A DNA stretch of 18,025 nt from CAYUNT01 sp964446285 (GCA_964446285.1 CAYUNT010000085.1:1-18025), one strand, 5' to 3'. Counted from the first letter of the stretch, positions 1 to 6,667 are shown. A program made the numbers and translations. Notes: a model not told the origin generated them from the letters alone.

Positions 1-819
1 GCCCCTGCTCCCGCCCCCTCCGCCTCCGCTCCACCTCCCCCCGTTCCGCCTCGTCCTCCCGCGCCAGCGCCCGCCGTGCAAAAGGCTGCGCCTCAACCTC
101 CTGCTGCTCCACTTGCTCCATCTATTCCGCCCATTCCATCCGCCCCGGCCGCGATGCAGGCGCCTCCGGCCGCCAGCGCGCCAGGCGCGGAAACTCGCGG
201 CGCAACCAGAGTGCCCGCGCCTGATAAAACCAATCCGCCGCCAATGCCGCTTGCGCCCCCGCGCCGCACGGTTCCCGCCGAGGCGCGCACCGCTCAACTG
301 CCGCCAGCGCGCCGGTCTTCCAGCAGAGACATTCTGTTTGGCGGAGTCAAAATTCGCGTTCTTGCCGTGGACGACGATCCGGACATCATCAATATCATGC
401 GGCATTATCTGGCGGAAACGGTGGAGTTTCTCGGAGCGGCCGACGGCCTCGAGGCGGCGGAAAAGGCGCGGCGGTTTTTGCCTGACATTTTTATCATCGA
501 CTGGATGATTCCGAAAATGTCCGGCATCCAATTGCTCGAATGGCTGCGCCAGACGTCCGAGTTCCGCAAGACGCCAGTGATTTTTCTGACGGCCAAAGGT
601 TCGACGCGCGATGAACAGATTGCGCGCTCGAAAGGCGCCAATTTTTACATTCAAAAGCCTTTTGATCCACGGGCCATCAGCGAAGCCCTTCGCCAATGCA
701 CGACCCTGCCGGGATTCACCGTTCGCCGCGAACGCCCGAGCATCGCCGGAGTCAGTCCCGTGGCCCACAAGCCGGGCGAGGATGCCGTGGCGCGCGTGCG
801 GGCCAATTGGGCGGATTAG
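1..819 (+). CDS. Response regulator receiver-domain protein, N-terminus beyond the window
   Basis: This cytoplasmic signalling protein ends in a CheY-like receiver domain that should accept phosphate from a histidine kinase. The frame is open to the left edge, so the true start is outside; the first possible in-window start is GTG at 76, and residues are numbered from there. Residues 1 to about 80 (and the 25 codons before) are Pro/Ala-rich and probably an unfolded linker to an unseen upstream domain. The receiver spans about residues 91-212. It has the acidic pocket D99-D101, phosphoacceptor D142 in FIIDWMIPKMSG, the switch threonine T172 in FLTAK, and K194 in QKPF, so it looks fully functional. 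Only about 35 residues follow and no DNA-binding output domain is visible. Output must come from the missing N-terminus or from protein contacts. The gene converges on the dockerin gene with a 72-bp gap. The receiver call is very secure; the role is unknown. Confidence 0.93.
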   Translation, partial: APAPAPSASAPPPPVPPRPPAPAPAVQKAAPQPPAAPLAPSIPPIPSAPAAMQAPPAASAPGAETRGATRVPAPDKTNPPPMPLAPPRRTVPAEARTAQLPPARRSSSRDILFGGVKIRVLAVDDDPDIINIMRHYLAETVEFLGAADGLEAAEKARRFLPDIFIIDWMIPKMSGIQLLEWLRQTSEFRKTPVIFLTAKGSTRDEQIARSKGANFYIQKPFDPRAISEALRQCTTLPGFTVRRERPSIAGVSPVAHKPGEDAVARVRANWAD

Positions 820-891
820 CGCGGCCAGCAACTCGCGAAAATTGCATGTTTGATCTGCAAAACTTGCGCCGCAAAATTTGCGCCAGCCAGT

Positions 892-2517
892 TTATCGCAA
901 CGCGCCCGGCTGAGAGGGAAGCAACTCGCCGTCCGGCGCGCCAACAATCCAGCGATACAGAAGAATAGCGTCGTCGATCGTCAGGTGGCCGTCGAGATTG
1001 ATATCGCCGCGGAGGGGCGGCGGCGGAAGCGGTCCCTGCGCCTTTTCGTGCGCTTTGGCGGTTCGGAACAATATCACAGCGTCCACTGCATTAACCTGGC
1101 CGTCGTTGTTCATGTCACCAAGCGAGGGATGATCGTTCGCATCCTCCGGATTCGTACCGGAATACGTCTCAAACCAGTCGGCATATCCATCGCCATCGGC
1201 ATCGAGCGGCGGTCCGGGCGAAGGAAGCGGAGAGGGCGAGGGAGTCGGCGAGGGCGACGGCGTGAGAGACGGCGAAGGGCTGGGAGAGAGGGAAGGAGAC
1301 GGGCTGGGAGTCGGCGATTCCGTCAGCGAGGGCGATGGGCTGGGCGTGGGCGATTCTGTTAGCGACGGACTGGGAGATGGCGATTCGGTTGGAGTGGGTG
1401 ATTCCGAGGGGGAAGGCGAAGCGGTGGGGGTTGGAGTCGCCAGTTCCCCGGTAGTGATTTCAATCTGAGGATGCGCGCTTTGGATATGGCTATTGAATAG
1501 CAGATGGGCCTCGATGGTTTCGCCGGTTTCATTTGCGAAATCGAGCTGCGTCTCGCCCGTATCGGAACAAGACTGGGCCAGGGGCGTTTCAAAATCATTG
1601 CACGCGCCATAAAGCGCCACACCGACCGGGGCCATGTTGTCCGCGTCCTGCATCCATGTCCGGACTCGATAGCCTGGCGGGATCGCCAAGGCGGCCCAGC
1701 GGGCGGCCATGTCTCCAATATACGCGGGATCATAGCAAGGCGCCGCCCGAGAACCGGCTCCCGGAATGGGATTGAGGTCGGAAAGTTGGCCCCCCTCCGG
1801 GGCAAGCCACAGCGGGCAATCGCACGATTCGCCCGCCAGTCCGCACGGGGTCGGGCTGGGCGAGGGGGAAGGCGTCGGCGAGGGCGATTCGCTCGGGCTG
1901 GGCGAAGGCGAGGGGCTTGGCGATTCCGAAGGCGTCGGCGAGGGCGAGGGCGACGCGGTCGGCGAAGGCGAGGGAGTCAGGCTGGGCGTCGGCGTGGGAA
2001 GGCCGAGATTGGTGGTATAGGAAGAATCAAAGACGGAAAGGATTTCATTGCTATTGGCATCCACGATGGGCGGATTTGGGGGCGCTTCCGCCAGAAGAAT
2101 GCTATAATGCGAAGCGGGCGCGGCGGAAACAGTGAATTGAAGTTTGCACAAGAGAGGGTTGTATTTCGTGGGGCTGATCGGCCCAAAGATCGACCCGAAT
2201 CGGTAATAAGTTATTCCGTCCTTGACCGTTGGCAGGCCCAGGGTTGGGCTGCCCAATTCTCCCGAGAGAGATTTGGTTAATGTGACCGACTGTCCGTCAT
2301 ATCCAACGGCCATCAGATAATTGCGCACGGGAGCAATTGTATTTTCGCGGACGGCAATCTCGATTGTGAATGTCGAGCCGGGCAGAAACGGATCGCCCAC
2401 AAGATTACGCGTGTAAATTACGGCGGGAGCCACATCCTGCGCGCCCGCCAGCAGGGCAGTTCCCTCCAAAAACAATGTAAAAACGGCGATTAAGGCGATT
2501 TTGGGAATAGCTTGCAT
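892..2517 (-). CDS. Secreted multidomain protein with C-terminal type I dockerin
   Basis: This 541-residue protein is predicted to be exported. I place the start at ATG 2517, which gives a basic and hydrophobic signal peptide (MQAIPKIALIAVFTLFLEG, cleavage near AGA-QD, residue 26). The frame stays open to a TTG at 2607, but that extension spoils the signal. Residues about 27-170 are a beta-rich module resembling a cohesin or carbohydrate-binding sandwich, though I cannot assign a family. A PSPS/PTPS linker follows to residue 224, then a Cys-containing module (225 to about 360) resembling PPC-type secreted domains. A second Ser/Pro linker ends near 435. The C-terminus has a thrombospondin-3-like calcium motif (DADGDGYADW) and a dockerin (about 466-527) with two F-hand calcium loops: GDMNNDGQVNAVDA from D468 and GDINLDGHLTIDDA from D505. 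Dockerins bind cohesins or anchor extracellular proteins. No enzyme active site is apparent. Shine-Dalgarno support is weak. Confidence 0.88.
   Translation of the reverse strand: MQAIPKIALIAVFTLFLEGTALLAGAQDVAPAVIYTRNLVGDPFLPGSTFTIEIAVRENTIAPVRNYLMAVGYDGQSVTLTKSLSGELGSPTLGLPTVKDGITYYRFGSIFGPISPTKYNPLLCKLQFTVSAAPASHYSILLAEAPPNPPIVDANSNEILSVFDSSYTTNLGLPTPTPSLTPSPSPTASPSPSPTPSESPSPSPSPSPSESPSPTPSPSPSPTPCGLAGESCDCPLWLAPEGGQLSDLNPIPGAGSRAAPCYDPAYIGDMAARWAALAIPPGYRVRTWMQDADNMAPVGVALYGACNDFETPLAQSCSDTGETQLDFANETGETIEAHLLFNSHIQSAHPQIEITTGELATPTPTASPSPSESPTPTESPSPSPSLTESPTPSPSPSLTESPTPSPSPSLSPSPSPSLTPSPSPTPSPSPLPSPGPPLDADGDGYADWFETYSGTNPEDANDHPSLGDMNNDGQVNAVDAVILFRTAKAHEKAQGPLPPPPLRGDINLDGHLTIDDAILLYRWIVGAPDGELLPSQPGALR
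940..1205 (-). other. Dockerin plus calcium-binding motif coding segment
   Basis: This is the domain-level location of the dockerin in the secreted protein. Two EF-hand-like loops with the D-x-N-x-D-G pattern are separated by an unusually long Pro-rich insert (GPLPPPPLR). A thrombospondin type 3-like motif (DADGDGYADW) precedes them. Paired loops of this form define type I dockerins. The longer insert is typical of non-clostridial dockerins that do not belong to a cellulosome (family knowledge). Confidence 0.8.
1207..1440 (-). repeat. Ser/Pro/Thr linker, degenerate tandem repeat DNA (C-terminal linker)
   Basis: This low-complexity coding DNA is built from GGCGAG/GGGCTG-type hexamers on the plus strand. 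It encodes PSPS, PTPS and ESPTP units; SPSPSLTESPTP occurs twice in tandem (36-bp period). It is an extended interdomain linker of the dockerin protein. Such tracts often expand or contract and are prone to assembly error. Confidence 0.8.
1845..2009 (-). repeat. Ser/Pro/Thr linker, degenerate tandem repeat DNA (N-terminal linker)
   Basis: This is the second low-complexity tract of the same gene. It encodes PTPTPS, PSPS and SESPSP units between the N-terminal beta-rich module and the Cys-containing middle module. Composition and hexamer pattern match the other linker, which suggests a shared origin by duplication. Confidence 0.75.
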
Positions 2518-2633
2518 GGCGCCGGAAATTGTGGATAAATAAAAAGGAAACGTCCAGACCCTAAGTGATTTTTTTATTACTATCGCCTCTCTTCGATTAG
2601 GCGGCAATAAGGCCCACCCCTAAGTTGCCTGAT

Positions 2634-2661
2634 GGTATAGCCTTTATTTGCAGGAGGTCAA
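2634..2661 (-). promoter_or_regulatory. Candidate sigma70-type promoter of the dockerin gene
   Basis: On the minus strand, TTGACC (2661-2656, five of six matches to the -35 consensus) is followed after exactly 16 nt by TATACC (2639-2634, four of six matches to the -10 consensus). It would give a leader of about 110 nt before ATG 2517. It lies just downstream, in the minus sense, of the MITE-like element. This is a by-eye match only. Confidence 0.4.
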
Positions 2662-2680
2662 CGATTGTCTGGTGGATCGT

Positions 2681-2804
2681 TCCCCTCGGGCAAGGAGCTG
2701 TTCAAGGTTGCTGGTGGCACGGCCATCTTGCCCGTGATGCCGGTGGCTTGGGCGTCTCGCCCAAGATTTTTCCTGCGCTTTGAACAGCTCCTGTCCCCTC
2801 GGGC
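2681..2804. mobile_element. MITE-like element with terminal inverted repeats and flanking direct repeats
   Basis: A perfect 11-bp direct repeat TCCCCTCGGGC (2681-2691 and 2794-2804) brackets a 102-bp segment. One base inside each copy lie perfect 13-bp inverted repeats, AGGAGCTGTTCAA (2693-2705) and TTGAACAGCTCCT (2780-2792). The interior carries two GGTGGC-led hairpin modules: an imperfect one around CACGG(2718-2722)...CCGTG, and a perfect 8-bp stem CTTGGGCG/CGCCCAAG with loop TCT (2747-2765). It is too small to encode a transposase, so any movement would need an enzyme supplied elsewhere. The direct repeats look like a target-site duplication. The interior resembles hairpin-rich repeats that are dispersed between genes in many environmental bacteria (from memory). 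Confidence 0.6.
2747..2765. repeat. Perfect 8-bp hairpin inside the MITE-like element
   Basis: CTTGGGCG (2747-2754), loop TCT, CGCCCAAG (2758-2765). No T-tract follows on either strand, so this is a structural module of the repeat and not an intrinsic terminator. Confidence 0.7.
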
Positions 2805-3068
2805 GCGCTTTGACGCTGTTTCTTTCCATTAGGCTGGCCCCCCCGTTACTTCGTTCCGGGTTCTCCATACACAAATACCTCCTGAGTCGCTTTTTATGCG
2901 GAACCCTGAACGCAGCAAGGGGGTGAAAGCAGTTCCGCGCATTAACGGCAGACACTGGCATCCTTCCACAAACCGCTAACAATATGCGTCCCCGCAACGT
3001 CCTCGAACGCCAAACATGTGCACAGGCAAACTACAATGTAATTTCATAACGAATGCCTGCAAGGCCCA

Positions 3069-3094
3069 CTTGTTTCGCAATATATGGAAACAAG
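3069..3094. repeat. Palindrome upstream of hppA
   Basis: CTTGTTTC (3069-3076) and GAAACAAG (3087-3094) form a perfect 8-bp inverted repeat around an A/T-rich 10-nt centre. It lies about 50 bp upstream of the candidate hppA promoter, so it may be an operator. There is no T-run to make it a terminator. The function is unassigned. Confidence 0.45.
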
Positions 3095-3141
3095 GCTTCC
3101 CTGAAGGTGATTTATACAAACTTACCTATTGGAGACAGCTA

Positions 3142-3170
3142 TTGACTTCGTTTAGGCGCGGGCCTTAAAC
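3142..3170 (+). promoter_or_regulatory. hppA: Weak candidate promoter of hppA
   Basis: TTGACT (3142-3147) is separated by 17 nt from TTAAAC (3165-3170), which matches only three of six -10 positions. It would give a leader of about 90 nt. A TATAGT at 3209-3214 has a better -10 box but no correctly spaced -35. The assignment is tentative. Confidence 0.25.
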
Positions 3171-3253
3171 AATCGCGCCTTTGGGCCAGGCGCGTATTTG
3201 GCCCCGGTTATAGTAACGTAATAATGTCGATGCGCAGTTCACTGATTTTTGAA

Positions 3254-3261
3254 CGAAGGAG
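3254..3261 (+). promoter_or_regulatory. hppA: Ribosome binding site of hppA
   Basis: GAAGGAGA ends 9 nt before ATG 3271. This fixes that start over the out-of-frame ATG at 3263. Confidence 0.8.
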
Positions 3262-3270
3262 AATGACTGC

Positions 3271-5475
3271 ATGGACGGCAAGTTTATCCCGTATTTTTAC
3301 GTAACAATGCTCATCTCGGCCTTGTCGCTCATTGTGGCCTGGATGCTGGCCAACTGGGTGTTGCGCAAGGACACAGGCACGGAACCCATGCGCGTGGTTT
3401 CCGACGCCATCAAGGTGGGCGCGGAAGCGTTTCTCAAGCGCCAGTATGGCACGATCGGAATGTTGTCGATCGTTCTGGCTGTCATCCTCTTCGCCTTCTA
3501 TTTTAAGGTTAAGGGAATGGATCTGGCCTGGCGGACAGTGGTTGCGTTCCTGTTTGGTGCGGCGTGTTCGGGACTGGCGGGATTTATCGGGATGTATATC
3601 TCGATTCGCGCCAATATCCGGACGGCTTCCGCGGCGACAAAGAACCTGAATACAGCGCTCCAGGTCGCGCTTCGCGGCGGCGCGGTGTCGGGCATTCTCG
3701 TCGTTGCCATGTCGCTGCTGGGCGTCGGACTTCTTTTCTGGATTTTTGACGGACTGCACAAACCGTCGCTCGTCCCGCTGCAGATCGTCGGCTACGGTTT
3801 CGGGGCGTCGTTTGTGGCCCTGTTCGCGCAGCTCGGCGGCGGTATTTACACGAAGGCCGCTGACGTTGGCGCGGATTTGGTAGGCAAAGTCGAAGCGGGC
3901 ATCCCCGAGGACGATCCGCGCAACCCGGCGGTGGTGGCGGACCTCGTCGGCGACAACGTGGGCGACTGCGCGGGCCGTGGCGCCGACCTTTTTGAGTCCA
4001 CGGCGGCCGAGAATATCGGTGCCATGATCCTCGGTATCGCCCTCTATAAAATCGGCGGAAACAATCCGGTATTCGGACTCGGCGCGATTCTATTCCCGCT
4101 TTTTGCCCGCGCGCTCGGACTGATCGCATCGATCATCGGCATCTACTCGGTAAAGGTAAAGGGCAGCGAGGAAAAGGGCTGGGAAGACCCGATGTCGGCC
4201 CTCAACCGCGGCTATTTCGTAACGACCGTTCTCGCGATCATCGGTTTCTGGATCGCGGTGAAGCTGCTCCTCAAGGGCCAGATGTGGTTCTTTGCCTCCG
4301 GCCTTGTCGGCATCGTCTCCTCCTATGCGTTTGTGTGGATTACGCAATACTACACGGAATATCGCTACCGCCCGGTGAAGTGGATTGCGGAATCGTGCAA
4401 AACCGGCCCCGCCACGACGATCATCGCCGGACTTTCGGTTGGCATGGAATGCACGTTTATCCCGATCCTCGTGATCGCGATGGCCTTGATGCTTTCTTAT
4501 AAATTCGGCCAGCTCGGGATGTTGAACGCGCTAGGCGGCTGGGTCGGAATGGACGCGGCGGGGGTGAAACCGACGGCGGCGGGCCTTTACGGAACGGCCA
4601 TCGCCACAATGGGCATGCTTTCGACAGCGGCTTACATCCTCGCAATGGACACCTTCGGCCCGATCACGGACAACGCGGGCGGCATCGTCGAAATGAGCCA
4701 GCAGCCCGAGGAAATCCGCGCGAAAACCGACCGCCTCGACGCCGTCGGCAATACGACCAAGGCCCTCACGAAGGGATACGCGGTCGGTTCGGCGGCCCTG
4801 GCGGCCTTCCTGCTTTTCCAGGCCTACATTGATGAAGTGAATGAATATATGATCCACGCGGCGAAACTGACCGGTATTGCGCCGCAGTTGCTCGAACAGG
4901 TGGACCTTGGCCACGTGCCGGTGTTTGTCGGCGCGATGATCGGCGCGATGCTGGTATTCTTGTTCTCGGCGCTGGCCATTCGCGCCGTCGGACACGCCGC
5001 ACAGACGGTCATCGTCGAGGTGCGCCGCCAGTTCAAAGAAAAGCCCGGCATCATGAAGGGCACGGACAAACCTGACTATGCGTCATGCGTGGACATCGTT
5101 ACGAAGGGCGCTCTCAAAGCGATGGTTCTTCCGGGCATTCTGCCGGTGGTGGTTCCCGCCGCGCTCGGGTTCGGCCTCAAGTTCTTCACGAAGCCCGGCA
5201 CGTCGCCGCAGGCTGTGGCGGCCCTGCTTATGGTCGGCACAATCGTGGGCATCCTGATGGCGCTCTTCATGAACAACGGCGGCGGGGCGTGGGACAACGC
5301 CAAGAAGTTCATCGAGACGGGCCAATACGGCGGCAAACGCAGCGATGCGCACAAAGCGGCGGTCGTTGGCGACACGGTGGGCGATCCCTTCAAGGACACC
5401 GCCGGCCCCTCGCTGCACGTTTTGATCAAGTTGCTCTCGACAGTGACGCTTGTTTTGGCGCCCTTGTTCCTGTAA
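3271..5475 (+). CDS. hppA: K+-independent membrane-bound pyrophosphatase (proton pump)
   Basis: This 734-residue integral membrane enzyme hydrolyses pyrophosphate and pumps ions outward, recovering biosynthetic pyrophosphate as membrane potential. The length and about 16 hydrophobic segments fit the family. The substrate-binding signature runs from GGGIYTKAADVGADLVGKVE to EDDPRNP (K195, D198, D202, E208, D214-D215) and on to DLVGDNVGDCAGRGADLF (D224, D228, D232). The C-terminal signature KAAVVGDTVGDPFKDT (695-710) supplies further aspartates. The diagnostic motif GNTTKALTKG carries K497 and T500. In this family Lys/Thr at these positions marks K+-independent enzymes (Ala/Gly marks K+-dependent ones), and known sodium pumps are K+-dependent, so proton transport is inferred. 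The gene stands alone, has a good ribosome binding site, and ends in an intrinsic terminator. No truncation or frameshift is seen. Confidence 0.98.
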   Translation: MDGKFIPYFYVTMLISALSLIVAWMLANWVLRKDTGTEPMRVVSDAIKVGAEAFLKRQYGTIGMLSIVLAVILFAFYFKVKGMDLAWRTVVAFLFGAACSGLAGFIGMYISIRANIRTASAATKNLNTALQVALRGGAVSGILVVAMSLLGVGLLFWIFDGLHKPSLVPLQIVGYGFGASFVALFAQLGGGIYTKAADVGADLVGKVEAGIPEDDPRNPAVVADLVGDNVGDCAGRGADLFESTAAENIGAMILGIALYKIGGNNPVFGLGAILFPLFARALGLIASIIGIYSVKVKGSEEKGWEDPMSALNRGYFVTTVLAIIGFWIAVKLLLKGQMWFFASGLVGIVSSYAFVWITQYYTEYRYRPVKWIAESCKTGPATTIIAGLSVGMECTFIPILVIAMALMLSYKFGQLGMLNALGGWVGMDAAGVKPTAAGLYGTAIATMGMLSTAAYILAMDTFGPITDNAGGIVEMSQQPEEIRAKTDRLDAVGNTTKALTKGYAVGSAALAAFLLFQAYIDEVNEYMIHAAKLTGIAPQLLEQVDLGHVPVFVGAMIGAMLVFLFSALAIRAVGHAAQTVIVEVRRQFKEKPGIMKGTDKPDYASCVDIVTKGALKAMVLPGILPVVVPAALGFGLKFFTKPGTSPQAVAALLMVGTIVGILMALFMNNGGGAWDNAKKFIETGQYGGKRSDAHKAAVVGDTVGDPFKDTAGPSLHVLIKLLSTVTLVLAPLFL

Positions 5476-5479
5476 GAGG

Positions 5480-5493
5480 AGCGCGAAGGCGCT
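5480..5493 (+). repeat. Small hairpin just after hppA
   Basis: AGCGC (5480-5484), tetraloop GAAG, GCGCT (5489-5493), five bases after the hppA stop. It precedes the main terminator and may protect the 3' end of the transcript. It is too short to assign firmly. Confidence 0.4.
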
Positions 5494-5514
5494 GAAGTTC
5501 CGAGTTCTCGTGTG

Positions 5515-5554
5515 GCATCGCCCGGAAGCAGCCCCTTCTGGGCGATGCTTGTTT
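5515..5554 (+). terminator. Rho-independent terminator of hppA
   Basis: A perfect 9-bp stem GCATCGCCC (5515-5523) / GGGCGATGC (5540-5548) extends inward by one G-T and four more pairs (GAAG/CTTC) to a 6-nt loop at 5529-5534. It is followed directly by TTGTTTT (5548-5554 region). Stem length, GC content and T-tract are all typical. It lies 40 nt after the hppA stop. Confidence 0.85.
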
Positions 5555-5575
5555 TCAGCGCCCAAACATGGGAAG

Positions 5576-5650
5576 TTCACCGCAGAGGCGCGGAGAAACG
5601 CAGAGAAGAAAATTTTCTTTGTCGAATCCGCCGTCTCTGTTTCGCCTGTT
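5576..5650. repeat. Dispersed-type intergenic repeat (CACCGCAGAGGCGCGGAG type)
   Basis: The segment opens with TTCACCGCAGAGGCGCGG and continues with GAAACGCAGAGAAG. A central palindrome AGAAAATTTTCT (5607-5618) follows, then a degenerate return arm CTCTGTTTCGCC (about 5634-5646). A CGCAGAG-repeat head, central palindrome and inverted tail are the layout of short repetitive elements often found between genes in environmental bacterial genomes (from memory). It sits between the hppA terminator and the glycosyltransferase start. Confidence 0.5.
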
Positions 5651-5653
5651 CCT

Positions 5654-5679
5654 TAGGTCCCATAGGTCTCATAGGTCCC
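5654..5679 (+). repeat. Three tandem 9-bp repeats upstream of the glycosyltransferase
   Basis: TAGGTCCCA (5654-5662), TAGGTCTCA (5663-5671) and TAGGTCCC (5672-5679) lie head to tail and end 16 bp before ATG 5696. They occupy the place where a ribosome binding site or core promoter would be expected. They may be part of the same repeat insertion or binding sites for a regulator. Neither is demonstrated. Confidence 0.55.
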
Positions 5680-5695
5680 GTTTTTTCCGCCTGCC

Positions 5696-6667
5696 ATGAA
5701 CATGTCATCCGCCGCTGCCTCGCTCCCCGTGCTGTCGTTTGTGTTGCCGGCCTATAACGAGGCGCCCAACCTGGAGCCAATGGCCGCGCGATTGCGCGCC
5801 GCCGCCGAGGCCGCCGGAGAGCCGGAATCTTATGAAATCGTCTGGGTGAACGACGGCAGCACGGACGCCACAGGCGAAGTGCTCGAAACGATGGCGGCGC
5901 GCGATCCACACATCCGGCCCATTCATTTTTCGCGCAATTTCGGGCACATGGCGGCGCTGACGGCGGGCATCGAGGCCGCGCGCGCCACGGGGGCGGTCAT
6001 CACCCTCGACTCCGACGGACAACACCCGCCCGAGCTCATCCCCGAAATGGTGCGTCTGTGGAAGGGCGGGGTGGATATTGTGCAAAGGCTGCGGCGGCAC
6101 ACGGCGGGCGAGCCGCTGCTCAAACGCGCCTCTTCGCGCGGATTTTACCTTTTGCTCAATTGCTTGGCGGAACTGGAAATCCCCGAAGGTTCAGCGGATT
6201 TCCGCCTGCTCGACCGCCAGGTTGTGGACGCGCTCAACAGCCTGCCCGAGCGTGTGCGTTTTTTGCGCGGGCTGGTGCATTGGGTCGGCTTCCGCATGGA
6301 AACCCTGCCTTACGAGGCCCCGGCGCGCCTGGCGGGAAATACCAAGTATAACGCGAAGAAAATGCTCGTGCTCGCCCTCGGCGGAATCAGCAGTTTCAGC
6401 GTCCGCCCGCTGCGAATCACGTTTCTGCTCGGCATGATCATTCTGGTGCTGGCGGCGCTATACGGCGTCTATGTGGTCATCGCCTATCTGAGCGGCAAGC
6501 CGCTGGCTGCCGGGTGGGCAAGCCTTCTGCTGGCCACGATGGTTCTGAGCGGAATCCAACTTCTGACGCTGGGCGTGGCGAGCGAGTATCTGGGCCGAAT
6601 CTACGAAGAAACCAAACACCGTCCTGTGTATATCATCCGCAAGCCACGCAAGGATTCCAAGACATGA
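5696..6667 (+). CDS. Family 2 membrane glycosyltransferase, GtrB/DPM1-like
   Basis: This 323-residue enzyme of the inner membrane probably moves a sugar from a nucleotide donor to undecaprenyl or another polyprenyl phosphate. The GT-A domain (about residues 10-235) begins LSFVLPAYNEAPNL. It carries VNDGSTD (D53) and the metal-binding signature LDSDGQHPPE (D105, D107), and retains the SADFRLLDR motif typical of dolichyl-phosphate mannosyltransferase relatives. Two C-terminal membrane helices follow (about 241-266 and 275-299), then the GRIYEETKHRPVYIIR tail shared by GtrB/CsbB-type proteins. ATG 5696 is preferred (ATG 5702 is also possible); neither has a clear Shine-Dalgarno sequence. The stop overlaps the start of the methyltransferase gene (ATGA), so the two are probably co-translated. 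The sugar and acceptor cannot be read from sequence. Confidence 0.93.
   Translation: MNMSSAAASLPVLSFVLPAYNEAPNLEPMAARLRAAAEAAGEPESYEIVWVNDGSTDATGEVLETMAARDPHIRPIHFSRNFGHMAALTAGIEAARATGAVITLDSDGQHPPELIPEMVRLWKGGVDIVQRLRRHTAGEPLLKRASSRGFYLLLNCLAELEIPEGSADFRLLDRQVVDALNSLPERVRFLRGLVHWVGFRMETLPYEAPARLAGNTKYNAKKMLVLALGGISSFSVRPLRITFLLGMIILVLAALYGVYVVIAYLSGKPLAAGWASLLLATMVLSGIQLLTLGVASEYLGRIYEETKHRPVYIIRKPRKDSKT

Larger units (their letters stand above)
2518..3270. other. Intergenic region between divergent dockerin and hppA genes
   Basis: This is a roughly 750-bp gap between divergently transcribed genes. It contains a candidate dockerin-gene promoter, the MITE-like element, a consensus ribosome-binding site with a short doubtful frame on the minus strand (2644-2868), an 8-bp palindrome CTTGTTTC(3069-3076)/GAAACAAG(3087-3094), and the hppA leader with alternating AGGCGCG repeats. 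The stretch 2885-3050 shows nothing I can name. No tRNA or recognised riboswitch was seen. Confidence 0.6.

Noticed and set aside
840..891. Bidirectional terminator between the receiver and dockerin genes
   Set aside because: GCAAA-A-TTTGC is a palindrome but its centre is too short to form a stable hairpin, and there is no clear T-tract after a stem.
1207..2009. Possible CRISPR or VNTR locus from periodic GGCGAGGGC units
   Set aside because: Units are degenerate, in frame and encode Ser/Pro linkers between domains. There are no unique spacers.
2644..2997. 117-codon minus-strand frame as a real gene
   Set aside because: Its C-terminal half is a translation of the hairpin repeat (HHGQDGRATSNL), the N-terminal part lacks any domain or bias, and only the internal ATG 2868 has a ribosome binding site. 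Kept as a finding, not a gene.
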